DNA from: Romeriopsis sp046049545
GTDB taxonomy: Bacteria; Cyanobacteriota; Cyanobacteriia; Leptolyngbyales; Leptolyngbyaceae
Length of the DNA stretch: 64,000 nucleotides
Assembly (NCBI GenBank): GCA_046049545.1
Contig: JBJORF010000021.1
Location: 1-64,000, forward strand
Direction: 5' to 3'
Made by a program: the position numbers and the translations under genes. Below are positions 35,612-44,766 of this stretch, piece by piece. Position 1 is the first letter of the stretch; each line of letters opens with the position of its first letter. The notes under the pieces were generated by a model. The model was not told where the DNA came from. It ran no database searches and worked only from the letters and a program-made list of their open reading frames with translations.

Positions 35612-36301
35612 TTACCGAACAGCGCTTAGCAATTCGATGCGATTGAGCAGCGCGATACTACTGGTGGCGGTTTTGCGTTTGTAGACTTCCACGGTATGGA
35701 CTTTGGCTGAACCGATCGGTCGCAATTTCTGGGCCAATTCAACGGCGAAGTTTTGGCCGTCGAGGTATTGAATGGTTTCGATCGTCACTTTGAGAATGCC
35801 GCGATCGAGTTCGATGTGGGTGCGGAGGTTGGGATTGTTCAGGGCCTGATCGACGAAAAACGTGATCGCCGCTACGTCGCCATCCCGCGATCGCCGGATG
35901 ATTTCTGCCATGGTGCTGGATGACTGTTGGCGCTGTTGTTGCGCGACCGAATAGCTGTCCATTGCGAGCAGTTTGTGCGATCGCACAACATAGGTCTCCG
36001 TCCAGGCACAGTTTGCGTCACCCGCGCGACGGGCGAAGATTTGCACTACGTCCATCGGTTGCAGACGCATGGCTTCGATCGCCTGTTTAATCCAAGGCAG
36101 TAGCCGTTCGCGTTGGGGCACTTCGATCGCTTCAAGCAAAATTTGGAGTCGTTGGTCGCGTTCAATCACCTTGGCAATCGTGCCTTGGGGCTTGAGATAG
36201 CGGTTGAGAAATTGCGTCACAGCTTGGACGTGATTCTGAGCAGTATGATTCTGAGCAGCGTGATTCTGAGCGGTTTGTCCCAGGGGGAGATGGGTCGTCA
36301 T
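35612..36301 (-). CDS. conserved hypothetical protein with AQNH repeats
   Basis: 229 residues from ATG 36301 (MTTHLPLGQTAQNHAAQNH...), with GGAG 9 nt upstream; an in-frame ATG at 36382 is less likely. Near the N terminus three copies of a 5-residue A-Q-N-H unit come from a 15-bp DNA repeat. The rest has helical and beta segments (LLPWIKQAIEAMRLQP, GILKVTIETIQYLDGQNF) with no recognised motif. It is divergent from bciB, 189 bp away. Confidence 0.75.
   Translation of the reverse strand: MTTHLPLGQTAQNHAAQNHTAQNHVQAVTQFLNRYLKPQGTIAKVIERDQRLQILLEAIEVPQRERLLPWIKQAIEAMRLQPMDVVQIFARRAGDANCAWTETYVVRSHKLLAMDSYSVAQQQRQQSSSTMAEIIRRSRDGDVAAITFFVDQALNNPNLRTHIELDRGILKVTIETIQYLDGQNFAVELAQKLRPIGSAKVHTVEVYKRKTATSSIALLNRIELLSAVR
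36231..36275. repeat. 15-bp tandem repeat, 3 copies, in coding sequence
   Basis: TGATTCTGAGCAGTA starts at 36231, with variants at 36246 and 36261. The period of 15 keeps the frame and encodes the AQNH repeats of the minus-strand protein. Confidence 0.85.
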
Positions 36302-36490
36302 GATAGTGTGCTCCAAGGCAGCCGATGGAGGGTAATGCGTAAATCGGGGGCGGTTAATCGCATAGATTCGGTTCACTTCCACGGTGACATGCCGATGGAG
36401 CAGAAACCATTAAGTCTTTCTGTAGACGGCAGCAATGCGGTATGGTTAGAGTCAAAGTTCGATTAATTATGCTGTTTTTCAACCCTTCCC

Positions 36491-37684
36491 ATGACCCTGG
36501 CCCAACCCCACAAAAAAGCAAAAGCACTCAAACCCAATAGCATCCGTCCAGCGAAGGAATTGTGCAGTGAATGTGGGCTATGCGATACCAGCTACATCCA
36601 TTACGTGAAACAGGCTTGTGCCTTTCTGAATCAGCAATTTGAATCTCTAGAAGCCAAGTTCCATGGGCGCAGTCGCAATTTAGACAATGAGCATGAGCTG
36701 TATTTTGGCGTGCATCAGTCAATGACCGCCGCGCGGAAAATCGAACCGATCGCGGGGGCGCAGTGGACGGGTATTGTCAGCACGATCGCGATCGCAATGT
36801 TGAATCGGGGTCTGGTGGAAGGCGTGGTTTGCGTCCAGAATCAGCCGGACGATCGGTTTGGGCCGATGCCGATTATCGCCACAACACCGGAAGAAATCCT
36901 CGCAGCTAAGGTGAATAAGCCGACGTTGTCACCGAATTTGAACATTCTCGATCAAGTTGAACAGTCCGGGATGAAGCGCCTACTGGTGATCGGTGTGGGT
37001 TGTCAAATCCAGGCACTGCGGGCGGTGCAGGATCAGATTGGGCTAGAAAAACTCTACGTTCTCGGCACGCCCTGCACGGACAACGTCTCCCGCGCTGGCT
37101 TGCAGAAATTCCTCGAAACCACCAGCCGATCGCCGGAAACCGTGGTCTACTACGAATTCATGCAGGACTTTAATGTGCATTTCAAGCATGAAGATGGTTC
37201 GACGGAGTTGGTGCCGTTCTTTGGCTTGAATACGAAGGAATTGAAAGATGTGTTTGCGCCATCTTGCCTGAGCTGCTTTGACTACGTGAACGGTTTAGCC
37301 GATTTAGTTGTGGGTTATATGGGTGCACCGTTTGGCTGGCAATGGATCGTGGTGCGGAACGAGACGGGCCAGGAAATGCTCGATTTGGTCAATGAACTGC
37401 TGGAAACCCAACCCGTGATGTCCAAGGGCGATCGTAAAGCTGCCGTCCAACAAAGCATCCCGGCCTACGATAAAGCGGTGACGCTGCCGATGTGGTTTGC
37501 GCGGATGATGGGCGTGGTGATTGAAAAGATTGGGCCGAAGGGCTTGGAATATGCGCGATTCTCGATCGACTCACATTTCACTCGCAACTATCTCCACGTC
37601 AAACGCAACTATCCCGAGAAGCTGGAACAGCACGTTCCCAGCTTTGCGAAGAAAATCGTCGCGCAGTACAAGTTGCCGGATTAG
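36491..37684 (+). CDS. bciB: ferredoxin-dependent 8-vinyl (proto)chlorophyllide reductase, F420H2-dehydrogenase beta-like
   Basis: 397 residues of the FrhB family to which BciB (Slr1923-type divinyl reductase) and plant HCAR belong. It reduces the 8-vinyl group in chlorophyll synthesis using ferredoxin. Iron-sulfur ligands are visible: C25, C28, C31 and C43 (CSECGLCDT, QAC) plus C259 and C262 (CLSC). VLGTPCTDN and VGYMGAPFGWQWIVVRN are family landmarks. It ends close to a large palindromic element and the convergent LysR gene. Confidence 0.93.
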   Translation: MTLAQPHKKAKALKPNSIRPAKELCSECGLCDTSYIHYVKQACAFLNQQFESLEAKFHGRSRNLDNEHELYFGVHQSMTAARKIEPIAGAQWTGIVSTIAIAMLNRGLVEGVVCVQNQPDDRFGPMPIIATTPEEILAAKVNKPTLSPNLNILDQVEQSGMKRLLVIGVGCQIQALRAVQDQIGLEKLYVLGTPCTDNVSRAGLQKFLETTSRSPETVVYYEFMQDFNVHFKHEDGSTELVPFFGLNTKELKDVFAPSCLSCFDYVNGLADLVVGYMGAPFGWQWIVVRNETGQEMLDLVNELLETQPVMSKGDRKAAVQQSIPAYDKAVTLPMWFARMMGVVIEKIGPKGLEYARFSIDSHFTRNYLHVKRNYPEKLEQHVPSFAKKIVAQYKLPD

Positions 37685-37731
37685 GGATTCGGTTGGATGT
37701 GCAGGATGTAAATTTTAGGATGATGGCAATA

Positions 37732-37863
37732 CCCGCCCCGGACTAAACTCCGAGGCTAATAGCGGAAGTCCGTTTAACGGACTTAATCGCGTTCAGTTGC
37801 TCATTCATCGAACCCATTGAAATGGGTTTTCGCTGTTAGCCTTGAACTGGAGTTCAAGGCGGG
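37732..37863. repeat. 132-bp composite palindromic (REP/REPIN- or MITE-like) element
   Basis: The ends are inverted: CCCGCC (37732-37737) with GGCGGG (37858-37863), and GGCTAATAGCG (37754-37764) with CGCTGTTAGCC (37831-37841). Inside are three or more hairpins: AAGTCCGTT/AACGGACTT (37766-37784), ACCCATT/AATGGGT (37812-37827) and CCTTGAAC/GTTCAAGG (37840-37859), and a weaker one (CGGA/TCCG) at 37739-37752. The whole can fold as a cruciform/cloverleaf. No ORF spans it. It lies between the 3' ends of convergent bciB and the LysR gene. Confidence 0.85.
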
Positions 37864-37878
37864 ATGGTATCGCTGCCC

Positions 37879-38808
37879 TTAACTGAGCAATCCCTGGAAT
37901 GCTGTCTGCTGGGCGACTTGCTTGCCCTCATTCATCAGGTATTCGTAAAATGCCTGGGCGATCGCCGAGAGCTGCTTGCCACCACCTTGGACGACATACC
38001 ATTGGCGCGAAATCGGGAAGCCATCGACATCCAAGATCACGAGCTGACTATTGGCCCCTTCCAATGCAAGGGTGTGTTTTGACAGCACTGCAATGCCCAA
38101 GCCCCCGGCCACTGCTTGTTTGATGGTTTCGTTACTGCCCAAATCAAGTTTCGTTTTCAGCGGTACGTCGTATTTTTCGAACAATTGCTGCAAGGCTTTG
38201 CGGGTGCCGGAGCCGGGTTCACGCATGATGAAGGTTTCTTCGGCCAGCCGCGCGATCGAGATATGTTTCTGAGTGGCCAGCGGGTGATTATGGGCCGCGA
38301 GGACAACCAGTGGATTATCCAAAAATGGCGTTACGGTAACATCCACATCCTCGGGGGGCTGACTCAGAATGTAGAGGTCGTGCTTATTCGCACTAAGCGA
38401 GTCCAGCAGTTGCTGATGATTGGTCACCGTGAGGGAAATGTCGATGCCCGGATAACGCTGACAAAACGGCCCGAGGATCCGAGGAATGACATATTTCGCG
38501 GTGGTCACCACGGCAATCTTCAGCGTGCCTTGCTTCAGGCCCTTAATGTCCGCGATCGCGATCTCAAATTGGTCGAGTCGGGTAAAAACATCCTGACAAG
38601 TTGAGTACAGTTGCTTACCCGCTTCGGTCAAAAATAATTTTTTCCCAACTTGCTCAAACAGCGGCATTCCCACTGTTTTTGCCAGTTGCTTGACCTGCAT
38701 TGAGACCGTCGGCTGGGTCAGAAATAGCTCCTCTGCCGCACGGGTAAAACTGTTGTGGGAGGCCACCGCAGCGAACACTTTCAGTTGATGTAATGTCGCG
38801 TTTTGCAC
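37879..38808 (-). CDS. ndhR: LysR-type regulator, NdhR/CcmR-like
   Basis: 309-residue LysR regulator. The helix-turn-helix is LHQLKVFAAVASHNSFTRAA...LTQPTVSMQVKQL, and the effector domain is the RbcR/CmpR/NdhR type (GLKQGTLKIAVVTTAKYVIP). NdhR/CcmR controls CO2-uptake NDH-1 genes in cyanobacteria. I chose GTG 38808 because a GGAG site lies 8 nt upstream; a TTG at 38814 is also in frame. The gene sits directly downstream of ndhF3-ndhD3-cupA-cupS, which supports the assignment over RbcR. Confidence 0.85.
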   Translation of the reverse strand: MQNATLHQLKVFAAVASHNSFTRAAEELFLTQPTVSMQVKQLAKTVGMPLFEQVGKKLFLTEAGKQLYSTCQDVFTRLDQFEIAIADIKGLKQGTLKIAVVTTAKYVIPRILGPFCQRYPGIDISLTVTNHQQLLDSLSANKHDLYILSQPPEDVDVTVTPFLDNPLVVLAAHNHPLATQKHISIARLAEETFIMREPGSGTRKALQQLFEKYDVPLKTKLDLGSNETIKQAVAGGLGIAVLSKHTLALEGANSQLVILDVDGFPISRQWYVVQGGGKQLSAIAQAFYEYLMNEGKQVAQQTAFQGLLS

Positions 38809-38842
38809 GTTCAATGCTCCGTAATAACTGGGAGAACCGTCG

Positions 38843-38862
38843 ATTGATAGAGTTTACTCAAT
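38843..38862. promoter_or_regulatory. candidate LysR operator upstream of ndhR
   Basis: ATTGA (38843-38847), 10 bases, TCAAT (38858-38862): a perfect inverted repeat 35 bp upstream of the GTG. The half-sites and N10 spacing resemble the TCAATG-N10-ATCAAT motif reported for NdhR, so autoregulation is plausible. Confidence 0.5.
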
Positions 38863-38922
38863 AAAACTTATTTATAACAGTGACTGCCGCCTATGAAAAT
38901 TCCCGCTACCATACTTGGTTAA

Positions 38923-38934
38923 GAGCATATGCTC
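38923..38934. other. 12-bp palindrome GAGCATATGCTC
   Basis: A perfect palindrome between ndhR and cupS, flanked by AA and CC. It may be an operator or nothing. The surrounding 38863-39076 has no ORF. Confidence 0.3.
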
Positions 38935-39076
38935 CCTTCCAATCAGCGTTGCAACTGGCGGCGGTGTAGGTGGGTCATTGCAGCGCTGCGGCCATGGGGT
39001 CGTTCCTGGCAATGAATGCCTGAAACCAAGTGCAGATGTGGCGCTTTTTTGTGGCCGATCGGCCTCAGCCGGCCAG

Positions 39077-39478
39077 CTAGGGCCCCATTAAGATGACCCG
39101 ATCGAGCACATGGATAATCCCGTTATCCGCCTCAATATCGGTCATGATCGCCGTCGCATTTTTCACCTCGTTTTGTTTCATGTTGAGTCGAATCGTCGTG
39201 CCTTCCAGGGAAGTGACCTCGCTCAATGCTTCTAGGTCAGCTTTGGTGTACTTCCCCGAAACGACGTGATACTTGAGAATCCGCGCCAGTTGCGGTGGAT
39301 TTTGCACTAGCGTTTGTACCGTACCCGGGGGCAAGGCTTCAAAGGCCGCATCGATCGGCGCAAATACCGTAAACGGCCCCGGCGTTTGCAGTGCCTCGAC
39401 CAAGTCAGCGGCTTGCACGGCGGCGACCAGGGTTTTGAAGTTGTCATTGCTGACCGCGATTTCGACGATGTTGGGCAT
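39077..39478 (-). CDS. cupS: CupS, fasciclin-domain subunit of the inducible CO2-uptake NDH-1 complex
   Basis: 133-residue single fasciclin (FAS1) domain: NDNFKTLVAAVQAADLVEAL, GPFTVFAPIDAAFEALP and the H2 motif NGIIHVLDRVI. It has no signal peptide, consistent with a cytoplasm-facing subunit. It lies 48 bp after cupA in the order ndhF3-ndhD3-cupA-cupS seen in Synechocystis NDH-1MS. Confidence 0.92.
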   Translation of the reverse strand: MPNIVEIAVSNDNFKTLVAAVQAADLVEALQTPGPFTVFAPIDAAFEALPPGTVQTLVQNPPQLARILKYHVVSGKYTKADLEALSEVTSLEGTTIRLNMKQNEVKNATAIMTDIEADNGIIHVLDRVILMGP

Positions 39479-39526
39479 GGTTGGCGTTTAGGGGTAGTGG
39501 GTTGGGGATGATTGGGGAAGCGGAAT

Positions 39527-40837
39527 TTAGCGATATTCCTGGTTCTGGACTTCATTAATCCGGGCTTCGGGGCGCAATAGGCGATCCATTTGCGCTTCGA
39601 AGAACGCCCGATTCACCTTCAGGTGCTCCGGATTCGGGTCATCCAGGGGATAGTTCAACGCGGCGCACAGGGCTTGAATCACCGCTGAAGTGACGCAATA
39701 CATCGATCGCTGGAAGCTCACGGTGAGCTGAATCAGCTTATCGTCATCGCCCCGGCAGTGCTGCTTGTAATAGTCCTCCAGATAGTCCGGCAGGAACCGC
39801 AGCATATCCTGGGAAAGCAATGTCGGCGGGATTCCGGCAGTACCAACCGGGAAGGTGTCCGCGTAGAGAATGCCGTAGTGGAATTCGCTTTGTTCCGCAG
39901 GAACTTCCTTGGCTTGGGCATTATAGGACTTGGTTCCTCGGAACGGTGCGGTGCGATAGAAGACGGCTTCCACGTAGGGCAACGCCGCCTCGTAGAGCCA
40001 AGTGAAGCCCTTGGATTTCGGAATCACTTCAAAGCATTCGCCATCGACATAGACATGGTGATAAATCGGCCGACCCGCCACGGCGAAAATGCCATTAACG
40101 AGGAACTGCATTGCTTCCGGGACGCTGGTGAGTTTGCCTTCATCATAGAGATCCGACATCTCAAAGAACACCGGGGCCATCACTTCCCAGAATAAACCGA
40201 GGTTCGCATAGTAGGAGGCTTGGCGACATTGTTCCAGGAACATATCGGGGAACAGTTTATACAATCCCAGCATGATCGGATTCTTCTTGAACGAGGCGCG
40301 GATCGCCCGATCGGCGTTTTGACGATATTCGTCGGAGTCTAAATATGCGTCGAACTGGTTCCAGGGATCGTACATCTTGCGGTGCCAGAGCATCGATCGC
40401 ATACAGGCTTCGGCAAATTCCATATTGATCCGATCGTGCCAGAGGTGATGGGCGATGCGGGGGAGTTTGCGTTTCAGTTCACCGCGTTCGATAAATTCGC
40501 GCAGTTCGGGATGGCAATCGCCGGGGCCGCGCCAGATCCGCAGATCCGCTTGATCGCCCGCATAATGGTTCTGCCGATCGAGGTATTCGTCGGAGATGAA
40601 ATATTTGAAAAAGGGCAGGGGATTGAGAAACACCTGCTCACCGATATAGAGCAAATCCCGCCAGTAAAAATCCATCGGCACCGCATAGGCCTTGTAGATG
40701 CCGATGATTTGCATCAGATTTTCCGGCGTGTCCGGCAGCATCGCTTCCCCGGCTTCAAACCGATGGATGATGTCGGCTAGCGGGTGAGTCGAAGGGGGGA
40801 GAACGGGTTTGGTTTTTGGTTCAGTGGCAGTAGCCAT
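39527..40837 (-). CDS. cupA: CO2 hydration protein CupA
   Basis: 436-residue CupA/ChpY, the subunit that converts CO2 to bicarbonate on NDH-1MS using energy from electron transfer. Typical regions are HHLWHDRINMEFAEACMRSM, DPWNQFDAYLDSDEYRQNAD and DTFPVGTAGIPPTLLSQDML. Its His and acidic residues may serve a zinc-like site, but the ligands are not certain from this reading. The ATG at 40837 has a GGAG 10 nt upstream; a GTG three codons earlier is in frame. It lies 65 bp after ndhD3. Confidence 0.95.
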   Translation of the reverse strand: MATATEPKTKPVLPPSTHPLADIIHRFEAGEAMLPDTPENLMQIIGIYKAYAVPMDFYWRDLLYIGEQVFLNPLPFFKYFISDEYLDRQNHYAGDQADLRIWRGPGDCHPELREFIERGELKRKLPRIAHHLWHDRINMEFAEACMRSMLWHRKMYDPWNQFDAYLDSDEYRQNADRAIRASFKKNPIMLGLYKLFPDMFLEQCRQASYYANLGLFWEVMAPVFFEMSDLYDEGKLTSVPEAMQFLVNGIFAVAGRPIYHHVYVDGECFEVIPKSKGFTWLYEAALPYVEAVFYRTAPFRGTKSYNAQAKEVPAEQSEFHYGILYADTFPVGTAGIPPTLLSQDMLRFLPDYLEDYYKQHCRGDDDKLIQLTVSFQRSMYCVTSAVIQALCAALNYPLDDPNPEHLKVNRAFFEAQMDRLLRPEARINEVQNQEYR

Positions 40838-40902
40838 GGAAAGCACGCTCCAAAGTTCAGAGTAAGGATGAAATCGTTGACTGAATTGCGCTTTGACTGA
40901 AA

Positions 40903-42444
40903 TTAGGGTTTGATCGATGGCGCAGGCAAAGCCGAAACCTGAACCGCGACTTCCGCGCCGCGCGGATAAGCACTGGTGGAAATTAGATTCGCGGTTTTTT
41001 CACTCCAGCGCACCAAGTAGCTCGGTTGAATCCCCAGGAAAATAATCAATGCGGTCAAACCCAAAGCGGGCAGGGATTCCCGTCGGGTCACGACGGGATA
41101 GTAAGCGCTGGCGTTATCGAGTTTGCCAAAGCAAGTTCGGTTCAGCAAAATCACAAAATACACAGCGGTCAACCCCGTCCCGCAAATCGCCGCGATCGTC
41201 GCCACGGGATAAATCGGATAGCTGCCCTGGAACACCATAAATTCAGTGATAAAGCCGACCATCCCCGGAATCCCCGCACTCGCCATCGCCGCCAAAATCA
41301 TCAAACCAGCGGTCATCGGCAAACCCCGAATCGGGTTCAGCAAGCCATTCAGTGATTCCAATTCGCGGGTGCCGACCTTCGATTCGACGGTGCCGACCAG
41401 ATAGAACAGCAACGCGAGAATCAAACCGTGGGAAACCATCTGCGAAATCACGCCGACCATACTAAGGTTAGTCAGCGCCGCCGTCCCGAGCATGATGTAG
41501 CCCATATGCCCGATCGAGCTGTAGGCAACCATGCGTTTAATGTCATGCTGGGCGATCGCGCAAACCGAACCGTACAGCACCGAAGCCGCCGCAATTACCG
41601 CCATAATCGGGGCCACCGAGGCCCAAGTTTCCGGGAACAACCCCACCGCGAACCGCACCAAACCGTAGGTACCGAGCTTGGATAAAATCCCACCGAGCAT
41701 GATCGAAACCGGAGCCGAAGACTCGACATAGGCATCGGGCAACCAGGAATGCAACGGCACCAGCGGAATCTTGATGCCAAAGCCGACCAACATCACTGCC
41801 AGCAAAACGAGCTGAACATTGCGCGGCAGGTCGCGGGTATTCATATCGCCATACTCGAAGCTGTTGCCGGGATTCAGCCAATTAATCGCCAGGAAAGCTG
41901 CCAGAATCAGCACACCGGACAGCGCGGTGTAGACCAAGAACTTCGTTGCCGCATATTCCCGCTTTTCGCTGCCCCAGATCACGATCAGTAAGTAGAACGG
42001 AATCAGCTCCACTTCGTAGAACAGGAAAAACAACAGCAAATTCTGGGCCAGAAATGCCCCAACAACACCAGCGTTGGCCAATAGCAGCAAGCAGTAAAAC
42101 AGCCGGGGACGCGGTAATTCCTGCCCCTGCTTGAGACCAATGCTGCCGTTAAATGCTAATACGAAGGTCAGCAAATTAACTAACCCAATCAACGGCAGCG
42201 ATAAACCATCGACGGCCAAGCTGAAGTTCAACCCCAAGGGCGGCAACCAAGGCAACGACAAGGCTTGCTGGAAACCCTGCTGGCTTAAATCGAACTGGAA
42301 AAACAGTGCGATCGTCATCACCAAAATGCCACTAGCCGTAGCGATCGCGCCATTACGGGCTTGGATTTGGCTGAGGGTGCCGGGATAGAACCCCAGAATG
42401 GCCGCCCCAATCACGGGCACCAGGATTAAAAGCGTGAGTAGCAT
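40903..42444 (-). CDS. ndhD3: NADH dehydrogenase-like subunit NdhD3
   Basis: 513-residue antiporter-like proton-channel subunit of the low-CO2 inducible NDH-1MS complex. About fourteen membrane helices are present with family motifs FYEVELIPFYLLIVIWG, PLVPLHSWLPDAYVESSAP (channel Lys/His region) and SIGHMGYIMLG. Placement next to cupA identifies it as the D3 paralog rather than a respiratory D1/D2. It lies 60 bp after ndhF3. Confidence 0.95.
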   Translation of the reverse strand: MLLTLLILVPVIGAAILGFYPGTLSQIQARNGAIATASGILVMTIALFFQFDLSQQGFQQALSLPWLPPLGLNFSLAVDGLSLPLIGLVNLLTFVLAFNGSIGLKQGQELPRPRLFYCLLLLANAGVVGAFLAQNLLLFFLFYEVELIPFYLLIVIWGSEKREYAATKFLVYTALSGVLILAAFLAINWLNPGNSFEYGDMNTRDLPRNVQLVLLAVMLVGFGIKIPLVPLHSWLPDAYVESSAPVSIMLGGILSKLGTYGLVRFAVGLFPETWASVAPIMAVIAAASVLYGSVCAIAQHDIKRMVAYSSIGHMGYIMLGTAALTNLSMVGVISQMVSHGLILALLFYLVGTVESKVGTRELESLNGLLNPIRGLPMTAGLMILAAMASAGIPGMVGFITEFMVFQGSYPIYPVATIAAICGTGLTAVYFVILLNRTCFGKLDNASAYYPVVTRRESLPALGLTALIIFLGIQPSYLVRWSEKTANLISTSAYPRGAEVAVQVSALPAPSIKP

Positions 42445-42504
42445 AATTTGCGTTTGGATGAATGGCGTGAGCGTTTGCGTCGATCGTTAAGGCGCTTGAT
42501 CTCA

Positions 42505-44352
42505 TTAAGGTGCGGCGGACAGGAACGGTAAGCTGACCCACAGGCCCAAAATGGCCAGACCCACCATGATCGTCAGCATGTAGAACTGCGATTGACCGGA
42601 GGTGCTGTACTTCAAGCTCTGGCCGCTGAATAGGGTCGCCAGACCAAAGAAGTTTGCCAAACCATCGATGATGTAACGATCGAACCGATTGGCTAATTCC
42701 GCCGCGATCGCCACCAAGGCAATAACTGTGCTGCGATAAATCTGCGGTGTGTAGAAGTCGTAGGCGAATAAATCTTGAACCCAAGGCACGGGCAACTGCA
42801 CGGGCTTCGCGACATTCATCCGGAGGTAAACTACAGCAGCAGTAGCAATCCCCGTAATCGTGCTCCAAATCAGAATCAGTGCCACTTCTTGATTGAGCTC
42901 AGCCCAAGCGGGAAGCAAACCGACCGAATTCAGTACCAACGGCAAATGCAACAGAAAACCCATCGTAATCATGATTGGCAGTACCATCGGCCAATGCACT
43001 TCGGGACAACGCTCAGCCATCGGATGGGATTGCCCCAGGAAGACACGACAGAAAAGGCGAGTAAAGCCAAAGGCCAACGCGAGATTCACAAAAATCACGA
43101 CCGCAACTAGGGGTGATCCACTTTTCCAGAGGTCATCCACCAGCTTGAGCTGGGCCCAGAAACCCCCTAACGGTGGCAGTGCCACCAAACCCGCTGCCCC
43201 AAAAATCAAGCTCAAACCGGAAATCGGACGACGCTTCCACAGGCCACCCATTTGGGTAACGTCCTGGGTAATCCCGTTCCACACCACGGCGCTCGTACTC
43301 ATCACCATCAAGGCCATCCCAAACGCATGGGTGAGGCTCAGCAGCAAAGCCGCCTGGGTATGTCCGGTACCCACAGCAATAAAGACTAAACCCATAAATG
43401 CACTGGTCGGATAGGACAATGTGCGTTTGATATCGATCTGGCCGATCGCGATCAGCGCCCCCCCGATCGCGCTAATTGCCCCAATGATCACCGCTACCGT
43501 ATTCACCGTGGGCGACAAACTGAGCACTGGCTGCAACTTCACCAAGATCCAAGCGCCGACCTGCACGACGATCGCGTTCCGCAGAATCGTCCCTGGCACG
43601 GGGCCTTCCATCGCTTCGTCGAGCCACAAATGCAGCGGGAACTGAGCGCACTTACCCATCGGCCCGGCAATCAGCGCCAGGCCAATCAACGTAATCAACG
43701 TCGGGTTCACATCGGCAGTTTTCGCCCATTCCGCAAGCTCTGTGTAGTTCCAAGTCCCGGCGATCGGCAGCAAGGCAACCACACCCATCAGCAGGAACAA
43801 GTCACCCACCCGCTTGGTCAAGAAAGCGTCGCGCGCCCCCGTTACCACCAAGGACTGGTTAAACCACAAGCCAATCAGCAGGTACGTCCCGAGGGTAAGT
43901 AATTCCAGGGCGATATAGCCAAAGAACAGCGAATCAGTTAGCACCAGGAAATTCATCCCGGCCTCAAAAAAGGCCATTAGCGAGAAAAATCGCGCCCAGC
44001 CCCAGTCCATCTCCATGTAACCGATCGCGAACACCTGAGACGTAAAGTTCAGCCCCGTAATTACCGCACAGGCCGCGATCGCGGCCGCATCGATGTGGAA
44101 CGGAATACTCAAATCCAGACCGGCCACCGACAGCCAAGGTACGGTGAAGTCCACAGCGGGTTCGTTCCAGGCATAAAAGAGTGCGATTGATGCATGGACA
44201 AAAGCCAGTAACGTCATAAACGCATTCAAATAGCCCGCCGGACGGGGGCCAGTGCGCCGGGTAATACCAGGAAACCAGAAGACTGAAAGTGCCGCACCGA
44301 AGATGGTGTACACCGGCATCAGCCACATCGATTGCACGAGAGGATGGGGCAT
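42505..44352 (-). CDS. ndhF3: NADH dehydrogenase-like subunit NdhF3
   Basis: 615-residue NuoL-type subunit, first gene of the CO2-uptake operon. Conserved parts include MGKCAQFPLHLWLDEAMEGP (proton-channel region), TNLL-like loops and the C-terminal lateral helix region near 480-560. It is shorter than respiratory NdhF1, as F3/F4 paralogs are. The ATG at 44352 is followed by an SD-less leader; a LysR-like operator lies about 135 bp upstream. Confidence 0.94.
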   Translation of the reverse strand: MPHPLVQSMWLMPVYTIFGAALSVFWFPGITRRTGPRPAGYLNAFMTLLAFVHASIALFYAWNEPAVDFTVPWLSVAGLDLSIPFHIDAAAIAACAVITGLNFTSQVFAIGYMEMDWGWARFFSLMAFFEAGMNFLVLTDSLFFGYIALELLTLGTYLLIGLWFNQSLVVTGARDAFLTKRVGDLFLLMGVVALLPIAGTWNYTELAEWAKTADVNPTLITLIGLALIAGPMGKCAQFPLHLWLDEAMEGPVPGTILRNAIVVQVGAWILVKLQPVLSLSPTVNTVAVIIGAISAIGGALIAIGQIDIKRTLSYPTSAFMGLVFIAVGTGHTQAALLLSLTHAFGMALMVMSTSAVVWNGITQDVTQMGGLWKRRPISGLSLIFGAAGLVALPPLGGFWAQLKLVDDLWKSGSPLVAVVIFVNLALAFGFTRLFCRVFLGQSHPMAERCPEVHWPMVLPIMITMGFLLHLPLVLNSVGLLPAWAELNQEVALILIWSTITGIATAAVVYLRMNVAKPVQLPVPWVQDLFAYDFYTPQIYRSTVIALVAIAAELANRFDRYIIDGLANFFGLATLFSGQSLKYSTSGQSQFYMLTIMVGLAILGLWVSLPFLSAAP

Positions 44353-44486
44353 TGAAGTTCTCAGTTAAGTTAGGGTGAGCTAAGTTTAGGGTGAATCGTT
44401 CAGAGTCAGCGTTTCAGGGTGGCGTTGGTCGGATGTTTGCCAGGGCCAGCCAAATATCACGGGATTACGCCCAAGGGAGATCGACT

Positions 44487-44510
44487 CATTGAAGAAAATC
44501 AATGGTTGAT
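44487..44510. promoter_or_regulatory. candidate LysR (NdhR/CcmR) operator upstream of ndhF3
   Basis: CATTGA (44487-44492), 6 bases, TCAATG (44499-44504) is a perfect inverted repeat. ATCAA (44498-44502) and TTGAT (44506-44510) overlap it. The half-sites match those upstream of ndhR. Confidence 0.5.
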
Positions 44511-44645
44511 TAGTTTTTCATTCTAAATAATAGATAACACACTTTGTTGACTATGGAAACAGATCGAGAGATTGGCTTTTCTAATCCTTTGATCCTACAT
44601 TTCTAATCCCGGCAATCCTTTAATGCCAGCGCCTTGCTGACAAGA

Positions 44646-44679
44646 AACCCCGCCAGTCCGGGAATCGGTTGACGGGGTT
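44646..44679 (-). terminator. terminator of the 44767-45156 gene
   Basis: Minus strand: AACCCCG...CGGGGTT (44673-44679 with 44646-44652) then TTCTT. It lies 87 bp past the stop of the secreted-protein gene and 294 bp before ndhF3. The interval 44353-44766 otherwise holds only the ndhF3 leader and the operator. Confidence 0.55.
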
Positions 44680-44766
44680 ATTAATAGATTTTTTCAATCC
44701 GACTTGAGTTTAGGATTGAAAAATAGGATTTACCTTGGCGATCGCGCTAGATGATCGCGCGATTGC

